A stretch of 64,000 nucleotides of DNA from JAHQVI01 sp963749875 (GTDB lineage Bacteria > Pseudomonadota > Alphaproteobacteria > Rhizobiales > Rhodomicrobiaceae). The first letter of the stretch is position 1; the number at the start of each line of letters is the position of its first letter. This document shows positions 7,007-15,631 of the stretch, piece after piece. A program made the position numbers and the translations under genes. The notes beneath the pieces were generated by a model, which was given only the letters and a program-made list of their open reading frames with translations, ran no database searches and was not told where the DNA came from. The stretch lies in NCBI GenBank assembly GCA_963749875.1, contig CAVVOX010000002.1, positions 1,612,001 to 1,676,000 on the forward strand, written 5' to 3'.

Positions 7007-8824
7007 TCACGGAGCGGCTTCAATTTCCTCGCGCAGGATCTCCAGCTCCAGCCATTCGGTCTCCGCCGCCTGCAACGCCGCCTCCGCCTCGGCGAGCGCG
7101 GCCGTAAAGTCTGCGAAAGCCTTCGCGTCACGGGAATAGAGCGTCGGATCGTCGAGCCTGTCCTGCAATTCGCGGACTCTGGCCTGCAGCGTCTCGATCC
7201 GGCCGGGCAGCGTCTTCAGCGCATGCTGCTGGTTGAAGCTGAGCTTGCGCCGTCCCGGTTTGCGCGCGGGCTCGGGCTGTTTCGGTTTCGTGGAGGCCGG
7301 CTGTTTCGCATCGCTTTCCAGCCGCCACCAGATGTCGGCGCCGCGCTGCGCCAGCATATCGGCGTAGCCGCCGGCATATTCGGTCCAGCGGCCATCCCCT
7401 TCCGGCACGATGACGCCATTGACAATGCGGTCGAGAAAATCACGATCGTGACTGATCAGGATGACCGTGCCCTCATAGTCGCCGACCATCTCCTCCAGCA
7501 CGTCGAGCGTCTCCAGATCGAGATCGTTCGTCGGTTCGTCCAGCACCAGCAAGTTCGAGGGCTTGGCCAAGGCGCGGGCCAGCATCACCCGCGCCCGCTC
7601 GCCGCCGGAGAGCACGCTGAGCGGTGTCCGCAGCTGTTCCGGGGAGAACAGGAAATCCTTCATATAGCTGACGACATGGCGCGGCCGGCCGCCTATGATC
7701 ACATGATCGCCGCGCCCGCCGGTGAGTGCCTCGCCCAAAGTCCAATCCGGCACAAGGCTCTCGCGGCGCTGATCGAGCGTCGCCATTTCGAGATTGGCGC
7801 CCAGCCGGATGCTTCCTGCATCCGGTTCGAGCGCCCCTGTCAGCAGATTGATGAGCGTCGTCTTGCCTGCGCCGTTCGGTCCGACAATGCCGATCCGGTC
7901 GCCGCGCAGAACACGCAGCGAGAAATCCGTCACGACCGGACGGCCCTCGAAAGCTTTCTCGACATTGCTCGCCTCGATCACCAGCTTGCCCGACTGTTCC
8001 GCCTCGGCGGCGGCAATGGCCGCCTTGCCTTGCACCGCCCGATAATCGCGGCGCTGCCGCCGCATGGCCTGCAGCGCGCCAAGCCGCCGGACATTCCGCT
8101 TGCGCCGGGCCGTCACGCCGTAGCGCAGCCAGTCTTCCTCGGCCGCAATCTTGCGATCGAGCTTGCGCTGGGCGAGTTCCTCCTCGGCGAGTTGCTCGTC
8201 GCGCCAGGCCTCGAAAGCGCCGAAACCCAGCTCAACGCGGCGCGTCGTGCCCCGGTCGAGCCAGACGGTCGTGCGGGAGAGATTTTCCAGAAACCGCCGG
8301 TCATGGCTGACGATGACGAGCGCGCATCGCTGCGCCGCCAGCCAGCTCTCCAGCCATTCGATGGTCGGCAGATCGAGATGGTTGGTCGGCTCATCGAGCA
8401 GCAGGATCGACGGCCTGGGCGCCAGCACATGAGCGAGCGCGACGCGCCGTAATTCGCCGCCGGAGAGCCGTGCCGGATCTTCCTCGCCTGTGAGACCGAG
8501 CTTCTCAAGAAAATAGCGCGCCTGATGGGGATCGTCGCTCGCCGTCAGACCGGCGTGTACATAGGAAAGCGTCGTCTCATATCCGGAAAGGTCGACCTCC
8601 TGCATCAGATAGCGGACAACCGCCCCCGGCTGGACGAACACCGTCCCACGATCGGGCTCGATCAGCCCCGCCGCAATCTTGAGAAGCGTCGACTTGCCCG
8701 AACCGTTGCGGCCGACCAGGCAGACGCGCTCGCCCTCGGCAACGGACATCTCCGCGCCGTCAAGAAGCGGCGTGCCGCCAAATGTCAGGGCGATGTCTTT
8801 CAGCTGAAGAAGTGGCGGTGTCAT
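7007..8824 (-). CDS. uup: ABC-F family ATPase, Uup-like
   Basis: A 605-residue soluble ABC-F protein with two tandem nucleotide-binding domains and no membrane segments. Domain 1 has Walker A GRNGSGKST (~39-47) and signature LSGGELRRVALA. Domain 2 has GPNGAGKTT (~320) and signature LSGGERARVMLA. A linker helix region (~220-265) joins them. The C-terminal ~70 residues form a charged coiled coil (LQARVRELQDRLDDP), as in Uup, where it binds DNA or the ribosome. ABC-F proteins act on the ribosome as translation factors or, for Uup, also affect transposon excision. Single gene; the 132 bases upstream separate it from the regulator that follows. Confidence 0.9.
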   Translation of the reverse strand: MTPPLLQLKDIALTFGGTPLLDGAEMSVAEGERVCLVGRNGSGKSTLLKIAAGLIEPDRGTVFVQPGAVVRYLMQEVDLSGYETTLSYVHAGLTASDDPHQARYFLEKLGLTGEEDPARLSGGELRRVALAHVLAPRPSILLLDEPTNHLDLPTIEWLESWLAAQRCALVIVSHDRRFLENLSRTTVWLDRGTTRRVELGFGAFEAWRDEQLAEEELAQRKLDRKIAAEEDWLRYGVTARRKRNVRRLGALQAMRRQRRDYRAVQGKAAIAAAEAEQSGKLVIEASNVEKAFEGRPVVTDFSLRVLRGDRIGIVGPNGAGKTTLINLLTGALEPDAGSIRLGANLEMATLDQRRESLVPDWTLGEALTGGRGDHVIIGGRPRHVVSYMKDFLFSPEQLRTPLSVLSGGERARVMLARALAKPSNLLVLDEPTNDLDLETLDVLEEMVGDYEGTVILISHDRDFLDRIVNGVIVPEGDGRWTEYAGGYADMLAQRGADIWWRLESDAKQPASTKPKQPEPARKPGRRKLSFNQQHALKTLPGRIETLQARVRELQDRLDDPTLYSRDAKAFADFTAALAEAEAALQAAETEWLELEILREEIEAAP

Positions 8825-8956
8825 GCGATGTCGGCCGTTCCAAGGGTCAAGCGCCCCTGGCGAGATGTCACGTCACTTCTATAGCGGATTGTGCGCTCTT
8901 ATGCAGATCCGAAAGTCCGTCGGATTCAGAACGAGCTTCGGACTCGCAAGCGACGC

Positions 8957-9940
8957 TTATGCCTGCGTATCATCCGCGATGAACGCCGTCACCTGATTGC
9001 CGATCTGATTGAAGCGTAAATCGTCGAAGCTTTCGCGGCCGACCCGGGCAAGGCCTTCGCCGCAGGCAGCGGTGACCGCGCCGTCCTCCGGCCGATCCTT
9101 GTGAACGACGTCCTGCCAGCAGAAACCGCAGCCTTCATCCATGATGACGATCATAAATCCGTCGTCTCGACGGTTCACGATCAGCTCGGCCCAGCGGCTC
9201 GAATAGGGCGGCGTCTGCAGCCGTTTCAACAGCTCGCTGCGATAGATCCCGCGGGCAACCCATTCCGCTTTGCGTTCGTGGCCGATTTCCAGATTGCCGT
9301 GTTCGACGGCATTCATCATCAGCTCGGCGAGCCCGGCGGCGCTGCGCTCGGGATGCGGAAAGAGCCTGGCGATGATCGGGACGAGCATGTCGACATCGGC
9401 CGGCGTGCGAAACCGGAATTTGCAGCTCTCCAGCAGGCTGACGGCGTCGTTCAGGCAGAACTCCCCGGCCGGCTCGTCCAGCTGCACTCTTTTCAGAAGC
9501 GTATCGAGCGCCTGTTTGAGATCGGCGAGCCGGCAAGGCATGGAAATGATCGTCGATAGCCCGGCCTCCGAGGCAAGCTGAATGTCCTCCGCCCGGCCCG
9601 CTGCCCCGAGCGTCAATACGGGAAGGCTCGCTTCGGCGGCCCGGCGGGCGAGCGCTTCGGCGAATTCGCCCCGCTTCGGCGCATCCGATCGCCAGTCCAG
9701 AATGACCGCGCTGCAGGTCGCCGCAAGCGCCTCAAGCTCCTCGAGCGCGGAAAGGGTCTCCGGGAGATAGGCGAGCTCAAAACCCAGCTTGCGCAGCTGC
9801 TCATCGATCTTGCCCTGGGGCGCCCCCGCCGGATTGATCATGATCATCCGATACTGCCGACCCAGAACCGCATTTGCCCCGTTGCCATTCAGGCTTTTCG
9901 CGCCGTTGAGATCCGCGGTTATGGACTGAAACACCGTCAT
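8957..9940 (-). CDS. pseudo-receiver fused to RsbW-like ATP-binding domain
   Basis: A 327-residue two-domain protein. Residues ~28-150 resemble a response-regulator receiver with a candidate phospho-Asp (Asp82 in VILDWRSD). The acidic pair after strand 1 is absent, however, and the conserved Lys after strand 5 is replaced (SMPCR), so it is degenerate. Residues ~180-325 form a GHKL ATPase of the RsbW/SpoIIAB type: N-box LAELMMNAVEHGNLEIG (Glu206, Asn210, His214) and G1 box MDEGCGF (~267-273). There is no HisKA domain. Such proteins act as anti-sigma or serine kinases in partner-switching. Leading residues ~1-27 are low in complexity. No sigma factor or anti-anti-sigma gene lies next to it. Confidence 0.75.
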   Translation of the reverse strand: MTVFQSITADLNGAKSLNGNGANAVLGRQYRMIMINPAGAPQGKIDEQLRKLGFELAYLPETLSALEELEALAATCSAVILDWRSDAPKRGEFAEALARRAAEASLPVLTLGAAGRAEDIQLASEAGLSTIISMPCRLADLKQALDTLLKRVQLDEPAGEFCLNDAVSLLESCKFRFRTPADVDMLVPIIARLFPHPERSAAGLAELMMNAVEHGNLEIGHERKAEWVARGIYRSELLKRLQTPPYSSRWAELIVNRRDDGFMIVIMDEGCGFCWQDVVHKDRPEDGAVTAACGEGLARVGRESFDDLRFNQIGNQVTAFIADDTQA

Positions 9941-10733
9941 TGCTGTCCTCAGTTCTTCTCTGGCGCCTGCACCGACGCTCTCTTGGTAACCACCGAATAA
10001 CGCCCGGTCTCCTGCCGGGTATCGGTGTCACATTGATATGAAAGTCGCCGCGGCCGGGCCTCGGTCGCCGAGGGTGCGTTCCAGCCTCTCAAATGCGCAT
10101 TGTGCCCTTGGCCGAGCGGCCCAGGGTTAAGCCCTTTCTTACGACCGGCCCCAAAAGCATTCCCGAATTGCAGAGCAACTCCAATTTCGCGCGCTTCGTG
10201 CCCCAGCGGTGCGGCTGACGACGCCTCCATATGCTGTAGCACTTCGGCACTTTCAAGCATTGATCGCGTTTCCCCTGCCGTCGAAAGTGTAAGCCTCCGA
10301 GTCGCGCATACATAAAATAAACAAATCTACACAATTATTCTTTACGTATTAACAAGAAGAGCAACAGCGCCCCCGCTGTTTATCCTGGTCGAATTTGGTT
10401 ATTGGAATTTTTTTGCTTGCACTGGTCGAGTTCACTCCTGGACGGTCTCTCGTCTCAGCATCTCCCGACCCGCCAAACAACGTTGCAAACAGAATATTTA
10501 ATATGAATGTGTTCCCAAGGGGGCAATATTCATGCAACGTTCATTATTGCAGTTTGAGCCCGCTTGCAAGGCTGCCTGCGACGAATTGCTTAACAGCATA
10601 GCCTTGCCCGGAAGCGTTCGCCCATCGCCGATCGAAGGCGGTTTTGACCGGTGACTAGGGAAGGAATCGCAAACGCGGCTCTCCGGATTATGGTTAGGAT
10701 GGCGAATTACCGACCACGCCACTGAGCACAAAA
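9941..10733. other. long intergenic region between the pseudo-receiver kinase and modE
   Basis: No protein gene is supported on either strand; open frames here have no family features. The middle is AT-rich (10315-10420 and 10480-10560), consistent with promoters. A 9-bp inverted repeat AACGTTGCA (10479-10487) and TGCAACGTT (10533-10541) is the clearest structure. The stretch presumably carries the promoter of the minus-strand kinase gene and that of modE. Confidence 0.45.
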
Positions 10734-11147
10734 ATGACAAGAACAAAGGATGCCGGCCCGTCCAAGCCGATCTCCCGGCGGAGAGCAAAAACGCCCGGCG
10801 CCCCTCGCGGAGCGCCGCGGCTGTCCCTGCGGATCAAATTCGGCGACAAGTTTCATCTGGGGCCGGGCAAGATCCAGCTCATGGAACTGATTGACGAACT
10901 CGGCTCGATTTCCGCCGCCGGGCGGGCCATGGGCATGTCCTACCGGAGAGCCTGGATGATCATTGATGCGGTGAATGCGGCCGCGATCTCGCCCGTCGTG
11001 GTCAAGCAGACCGGCGGCAGCGGCGGCGGTGGCGCCGTCCTCACCGAACTCGGGCGCGAGATCGTGAAGCGCTACCGCAATGTCGAAAGGCGCGCCGAGA
11101 AAGGGTCAGCGGACGATCTGACGGCGCTCTCCAATGCGATCAGCTGA
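10734..11147 (+). CDS. modE: ModE-type molybdate-responsive repressor (N-terminal domain only)
   Basis: A 137-residue protein with the winged helix-turn-helix of the ModE/LysR type (GSISAAGRAMGMSYRRAW, ~60-77). It lacks the C-terminal tandem molbindin domains of E. coli ModE. Short ModE proteins of this kind are common in alphaproteobacteria. The basic N-terminal ~30 residues precede the domain. The gene converges on the mod operon: its last 8 bases overlap the end of modC on the other strand. A matching ModE box lies in front of modA, supporting a role as regulator of molybdate uptake. How it senses molybdate without molbindin is not evident. Confidence 0.82.
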   Translation: MTRTKDAGPSKPISRRRAKTPGAPRGAPRLSLRIKFGDKFHLGPGKIQLMELIDELGSISAAGRAMGMSYRRAWMIIDAVNAAAISPVVVKQTGGSGGGGAVLTELGREIVKRYRNVERRAEKGSADDLTALSNAIS

Positions 11148-12321
11148 TGCCCGGCGCCCGACCGCAAACCCGGCGGCTTCTCCAGTTATGGCTTGCCGAC
11201 CGGCCCGCGGCTGAGGCAAGCAGCGCCACGCTCTTGATCTGAGCGAAAACCGTCTTGCCGGGAACGAGTTCGAGCGCGTCCCGGCTTTTGCGCGTGATGC
11301 GCGCCACGATACGCGCTCCCTGCCCATTTTCGCCCAGCGTGGCGATGATATTGACCTGCTCGCCGCCCTCCGGGTGATCGGAGACAGACAGAATGCGCGC
11401 GGACAAACAGTTCAGTATCGTCGTCCCGGCGGGCGGTGCAAGGGCAAAGCTGATATCGGACGCGCTGATCCGCAGGCAAATCCGCTCATTCGTGCCGCCA
11501 TGCAGGCCGGGAACGACGAGCTGACCGCCGGCAACCGAGATCGCCGTCAGCGCATAGGCCTTGTCGAGCGCGGCGACGTGTCCTTCCAGGATGACGGCCG
11601 CGTCGGGGGCGTGGAGCAGCGGCAGCTTCGGATCGGCCTGCAGCTCCGGCAGCGGCCCGGATGCGACCACGCGGCCCCCTTCGAGCAGGATGAGCCTGTC
11701 GGCAAGCCGCTCCACCTCGGCCATGTCATGGCTGACGTAAAGGATCGGGATGGAGAGCTGGGTATGCAGCGCTTCCAGAAAGGGCAGGACTTCGTCCTTC
11801 ATCGCACGGTCGAGCGCCGAAAGCGGCTCGTCCATGAGGAGAAGCCGCGGCTGGGACAGCAGCGCGCGGCCGACCGCGACACGCTGGCGTTCTCCGCCGG
11901 ACAGAGCTTGGGGCGAGCGGGAGAGCAGATGGGCGATGCCGAGAAGATCGACGACCTCCGCTTCGGTGATGAGCGGCCCTGCCCCATTCGTGATTGCCCG
12001 TCTCAGACCGTAAAGCAAATTCTTGCGCACCGACAAATGCGAAAAGAGGCTCGCTTCCTGGAAGACATATCCGATCCGCCGCTCATGGGGTTTCCGGAAA
12101 AGGCCGCGCTGATCGTCCTGCCAGACATCTCCGCCGACGCGCAGAGTCCCCGCAAGCTTCTGCAGCCCGGCCATGCAGCGCAGAATTGTTGTCTTGCCGC
12201 AGCCGGAGGGACCGAAAAGCGCCGTGATGCCGCGCATCGGCGCCGCGAGCTCGACATCGAGCGTGAAGCCGCCGAGGGTTCCCGAGAAGCGCCCATGAAT
12301 GCGATCCTCCAAAGGGGTCAT
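11140..12321 (-). CDS. modC: molybdate ABC transporter ATP-binding protein
   Basis: A 393-residue ATPase for molybdate import. Walker A GPSGCGKTT (~37-45), signature LSGGERQRVAVGRAL (~145), Walker B LLLMDEP, and the switch His in YVSHDMAEV are all present. The C-terminal part (~270-380) is a TOBE/Mop-type domain, which in ModC may bind oxyanion. Its ATG overlaps the modB stop by 4 bases (ATGA), so it is the last gene of modABC. The last ~25 residues are Arg/Ser-rich and overlap the end of modE in antisense. Membrane-associated on the cytoplasmic face. Confidence 0.95.
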   Translation of the reverse strand: MTPLEDRIHGRFSGTLGGFTLDVELAAPMRGITALFGPSGCGKTTILRCMAGLQKLAGTLRVGGDVWQDDQRGLFRKPHERRIGYVFQEASLFSHLSVRKNLLYGLRRAITNGAGPLITEAEVVDLLGIAHLLSRSPQALSGGERQRVAVGRALLSQPRLLLMDEPLSALDRAMKDEVLPFLEALHTQLSIPILYVSHDMAEVERLADRLILLEGGRVVASGPLPELQADPKLPLLHAPDAAVILEGHVAALDKAYALTAISVAGGQLVVPGLHGGTNERICLRISASDISFALAPPAGTTILNCLSARILSVSDHPEGGEQVNIIATLGENGQGARIVARITRKSRDALELVPGKTVFAQIKSVALLASAAGRSASHNWRSRRVCGRAPGIS

Positions 12322-13001
12322 GAGCCCGATCGCCCTATCCGCTTCTCAAGCAGCATCATCGAGAGGATCACCGTGAACGCAAAGGCGAGCAGGCCTCCGG
12401 CGAGAATATGGGCCTTCGTCCATTCCAGCGTCTCGACATAGTCGTAGATCGCGACGGACAGGACCGTGGTTTCGCCCGGAATATTGCCGCCGATCATCAG
12501 CACGACGCCAAATTCGCCGACCGTGTGAGCAAAGCCCAGCACCGCACCGGTCAGCAAGCCCGGCCGGGCAAGCGGGACGGCGACGCTCCAGAAGCGGTCC
12601 AAGGGCGAGGCGCGCAAGGTTGCGGCGACTTCCAGCGGACGATCGCCGAAGGCTTCGAAAGCGTTGCGGATCGGCTGCACGACAAATGGCATGGAGTAGA
12701 TGACCGAGCCGATCACCAGCCCCTCGAATGTGAAGGCGAGCGAACGGTTGCCCGCAAAGCCGGCGAGCCAGCCACCGGGCCCTTCGGGTCCGAGAACGAT
12801 CAGCAGATAGAAGCCGAGAACGGTTGGCGGCAAGACGAGCGGGAGCGCGACGATGGCGGCGACCGCTTCCTTCCATTTCGCAGTCGACCGTGCCAGCCAC
12901 CAGGCAATCGGCGTTCCCACGATCAGGAGAATGATGGTGGTGGTGAACGCCAGCTTTAGTGTCAGCCAGATCGGCGACCAGAGTTCGGCAAGTTCGGGCA
13001 T
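12318..13001 (-). CDS. modB: molybdate ABC transporter permease
   Basis: A 227-residue integral membrane permease with about five membrane segments. The cytoplasmic EAA-type loop is VAATLRASPLDRFWSVAVP (~125-143), which docks on ModC. It lies 15 bases after modA and overlaps modC by ATGA. Length and motif are typical of ModB/CysU-type permeases; molybdate specificity comes from its place between modA and modC and the nearby ModE box. Confidence 0.95.
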   Translation of the reverse strand: MPELAELWSPIWLTLKLAFTTTIILLIVGTPIAWWLARSTAKWKEAVAAIVALPLVLPPTVLGFYLLIVLGPEGPGGWLAGFAGNRSLAFTFEGLVIGSVIYSMPFVVQPIRNAFEAFGDRPLEVAATLRASPLDRFWSVAVPLARPGLLTGAVLGFAHTVGEFGVVLMIGGNIPGETTVLSVAIYDYVETLEWTKAHILAGGLLAFAFTVILSMMLLEKRIGRSGS

Positions 13002-13016
13002 GAGGAAGCCATGGGA

Positions 13017-13805
13017 CTAGTCGCCCGCGCCGTAGCCGAATTTTTTCTTAACGGCACGAGCCTCGGGGCTTTTCAGGAAACCGAAAAATGCGCGCGCCGC
13101 TTCATTCCCAGCGCCCTGTTTGAGAAGCACGGCGTCCTGCGCAATGATCGGATAAAGCCTTGCCGGCACGATCCATCGAGAACCGCCCTCCTTGCCCGCA
13201 AGCTGGGAGAGCGCGACGAAGCCGAGCTCGGCATTGCCCGTCGCGACGAATTGGTAGGTCTGCGCAATGTTATTGCCACGCACGATCTTGGCCGAAAGCT
13301 CATCGTAAACGCCGAGCGCTTTCATCGCCTCGACGGCGGCCGCTCCATAGGGGGCTGTAACCGGATTCGCGATGGCGATCTTGGTGAAATCGCCGTTTCT
13401 CAGAGTCTGCTCGCCCTTCACCAGCTCTTCGTCCCCGCTGAAAAGCACGATCCGGCCGGTGGCGTAGGTGAAACGGCTGTCCGCTACAGCTAGGCCCTCA
13501 TTGACGGCTTTTTCGGGCCGCTTCTGATCGGCGGCCAGAAACACCTCGAACGGGGCACCCTGAGTGATCTGCGTGTAGAGCTGACCCGTCGATCCGAAGC
13601 TGAAAATCGCCTTGTGCCCGGTTCGCTTTTCGAACAAGGCGCCGATTTCCCTGGCGGCCTCGGTGAAATTGGCGGCGACTGCGACATTCGTCTCGCCTGC
13701 CTGGAGGCTTCCCGTCGCGCCGAGCAAGCCGAGAATTACAATGGCGGCTGCAGCGAAGGGTCTGCCGCGGAAAAAACGCTGGCAGGCCGGCAAACGATCG
13801 GTCAT
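13017..13805 (-). CDS. modA: molybdate-binding periplasmic protein
   Basis: A 262-residue substrate-binding protein. The N-terminus carries a signal peptide (AAAAIVILGLLGATGSLQA). The mature start VAVAANFTEAA and the SFGSTGQLYTQI segment are typical of ModA. First gene of modABC. AGGAAGGA at 13811-13818 gives a good ribosome site. A ModE-like box (13819-13844) lies just upstream, so the operon should be repressed when molybdate is ample. Confidence 0.95.
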   Translation of the reverse strand: MTDRLPACQRFFRGRPFAAAAIVILGLLGATGSLQAGETNVAVAANFTEAAREIGALFEKRTGHKAIFSFGSTGQLYTQITQGAPFEVFLAADQKRPEKAVNEGLAVADSRFTYATGRIVLFSGDEELVKGEQTLRNGDFTKIAIANPVTAPYGAAAVEAMKALGVYDELSAKIVRGNNIAQTYQFVATGNAELGFVALSQLAGKEGGSRWIVPARLYPIIAQDAVLLKQGAGNEAARAFFGFLKSPEARAVKKKFGYGAGD

Positions 13806-13818
13806 CGCGCTCCTTCCT

Positions 13819-13844
13819 CGATGTATTCACTCGAATATAGCGAT
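13819..13844 (-). promoter_or_regulatory. ModE box before modA
   Basis: Read on the minus strand: ATCGCTATATT, a 6-base spacer CGAGTG, then AATACATCG(AG). The left half matches the E. coli ModE half-site (ATCGCTATATA) at 10 of 11 positions. The right half matches the inverted half-site at 7 of 11, and the 6-base spacing is that of the consensus. It is within 15 bases of the modA start codon, so it probably overlaps the transcription start or early leader, fitting repression. Confidence 0.75.
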
Positions 13845-13939
13845 TGATACGCCCCGACGGCCGGCTACCGCAAGCTTTATTTTCAAATCGGCCGCACGCT
13901 GCTATTGATTTCGCCCATCTGCCGAACGAGCTTTTTCCT

Positions 13940-14947
13940 ATGCCGCAGAGAGTGGACCATAGATTTTGCGTCGCGCCGATGATGGAGTGGACGGACCGGC
14001 ATTGCCGCTATTTCCACCGCCAGCTCACGCGCCATGCCTTGCTCTATACGGAGATGGTCACGGCGCCGGCCATTATTCACGGCAAACGTGAAAAGCTCAT
14101 TGGCTTCGATGCGGCGGAGCACCCGGTCGCGCTGCAGATCGGTGGAAGCGATCCGCGCGAACTTGCCGAAGCGGCCCGGATCGGTGAAGCGTTCGGCTAT
14201 GACGAGATCAATCTCAATGTTGGCTGTCCCTCGGATCGCGTGCAGGCGGGGCGTTTCGGCGCCTGTTTGATGGCGGAGCCGGCGCTCGTCGCCGAGTGCG
14301 TCGGCGCCACGCGCGAAGCGGTCCGGGTGCCGGTCACCGTCAAGTGCCGGATCGGCATCGACGAGCAGGACAGCGAGGCCGATTTTGCCCATTTCATCGA
14401 CAGAGTTGCTGCGGCGGGCTGCGAAACCTTCATCGTTCATGCCCGCAAGGCCTGGCTCGACGGCCTCAGTCCGAAGCAGAATCGCGACGTGCCGCCGCTC
14501 GATTGCGCCCGCGTATACCGGCTGAAAGCCGCGCGCCCGGATCTGACGATCGTCATCAATGGCGGGATCAGGACGCTTGCCGAGGCCGAACAGCACCTTG
14601 CGCATGTCGATGGCGTGATGCTGGGCCGCGCCGCATATCAGAGCCCTGGCCTTCTGACCGAGGTCGATTCGCGCTTTTTCGGGACGCCGCCGCAAAGCGC
14701 CCATCCTGCCGCGCCGATCCTGAGGATGATCCCCTATATCGAACGCCAGCTTGCCTCGGGAGAGCGGCTTTCGGCAATCACACGTCATATGATGGGGCTG
14801 GCCAATGGAATGCCGGGGGCCCGGGCTTTCCGGCGCCGGCTGACCGAGGGCGCGATCGTGCCGGGCGCCGGGGTCGCCGTCATCTTTGACGCGCTCCGCC
14901 AGCTTCGGCTCGAAGAGATGGCCGCTGTTCCAGTCGCGGCGGAATGA
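13940..14947 (+). CDS. dusA: tRNA-dihydrouridine(20/20a) synthase
   Basis: A 335-residue FMN-dependent synthase reducing U20/U20a in the tRNA D-loop. It has VAPMMEWTDRHCR (~11-23) at the N-terminus, the active-site region NVGCPSDRVQAGRFGACLM with catalytic Cys96, KCRIG, and the flavin-binding ING(G)I and MLGRAAYQ segments. The motif GCPSDRVQ-x-G-x-FGACLM distinguishes DusA from DusB/C. The ATG at 13940 gives the family N-terminus; an upstream in-frame ATG at 13844 would fall in the modA promoter. Divergent from modA. Its stop codon abuts that of the convergent methyltransferase-like gene. Confidence 0.95.
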   Translation: MPQRVDHRFCVAPMMEWTDRHCRYFHRQLTRHALLYTEMVTAPAIIHGKREKLIGFDAAEHPVALQIGGSDPRELAEAARIGEAFGYDEINLNVGCPSDRVQAGRFGACLMAEPALVAECVGATREAVRVPVTVKCRIGIDEQDSEADFAHFIDRVAAAGCETFIVHARKAWLDGLSPKQNRDVPPLDCARVYRLKAARPDLTIVINGGIRTLAEAEQHLAHVDGVMLGRAAYQSPGLLTEVDSRFFGTPPQSAHPAAPILRMIPYIERQLASGERLSAITRHMMGLANGMPGARAFRRRLTEGAIVPGAGVAVIFDALRQLRLEEMAAVPVAAE

Positions 14948-15535
14948 TCAGCGCTCCGCGGGAACAAGCCTGTCGACCAGCTTCGTGAGACTGAAAAACC
15001 GCGGCGTCGTCCTTTTATAGGCCTCATAGCTGTCGCCATAGGCGCGGGCCAGCCAGGGCTCTTGCGCGAAAGCCACCAAGACATAGACGCCGATGGCAAG
15101 CGTGGAGAGCGCCGCCGTCTCGAAGGTGGCGACCGCAATGGCGAAGCCAATGAAGCCCAGGATCGAGGCGACATATTGCGGATTGCGGCTGTAGCGGTAA
15201 AGGCCCGACGTCACCAGCCCCTCATCCGCGCAATAGGTGTTCTCAAGGCCCAGATCGAAATAGCCGTATATGGTGAGGACGAAACCGATCAAGGCGAGCG
15301 GCATGCCGATGATCGTTTCGGCGCCATAGCTGTGGGCCGCTGCAAACTGCCAGATGCCGAGCAATATTGTGAGGCTGAGCCCGCCCCGAAACAGCGTCCA
15401 GAAAGTATCGCTTTGCCAGCTCCCCTCCTTGGGTGTGGGCCAAAGCTCTACGACATCCGTGAAGGCAGTCAGTGCGAGGAGGATGTTAAGAACGGCCAGC
15501 GCTGCAAAGGCTGACCCGAAAATGGCCCAAGTCAT
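14948..15535 (-). CDS. isoprenylcysteine-methyltransferase-like membrane protein
   Basis: A 195-residue protein with about five membrane segments, of the ICMT/PEMT-like family. The cofactor-binding signature GLYRYSRNPQYVASILGF (~107-124) and the C-terminal EPWLARAYGDSYEAYKRTTPRF are typical of membrane methyltransferases that use SAM on lipidic substrates. The true substrate is not known in bacteria. Convergent with dusA with no gap. Start at 15535 fits the first hydrophobic segment. Confidence 0.78.
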   Translation of the reverse strand: MTWAIFGSAFAALAVLNILLALTAFTDVVELWPTPKEGSWQSDTFWTLFRGGLSLTILLGIWQFAAAHSYGAETIIGMPLALIGFVLTIYGYFDLGLENTYCADEGLVTSGLYRYSRNPQYVASILGFIGFAIAVATFETAALSTLAIGVYVLVAFAQEPWLARAYGDSYEAYKRTTPRFFSLTKLVDRLVPAER

Positions 15536-15631
15536 CGGTCAGTGCCCCCGGGTTCTTTTCGATCATCTTCAAGGCAGGTTGTAATCCTTTAACGCATTTC
15601 CGTCGAATCCGTTTATCGCGCATGGGCCGCG

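Noticed and set aside
5605..7107. 500-codon plus-strand open frame
   Set aside because: Antisense to mtnA, whose catalytic residues and family length are clear; the plus-strand product is Arg/Gly-rich with no domain.
10349..10601. Small frames of 62-68 codons on both strands before modE
   Set aside because: No ribosome site, no family; one has a hydrophobic start but lies over an inverted repeat and AT-rich promoter-like DNA.
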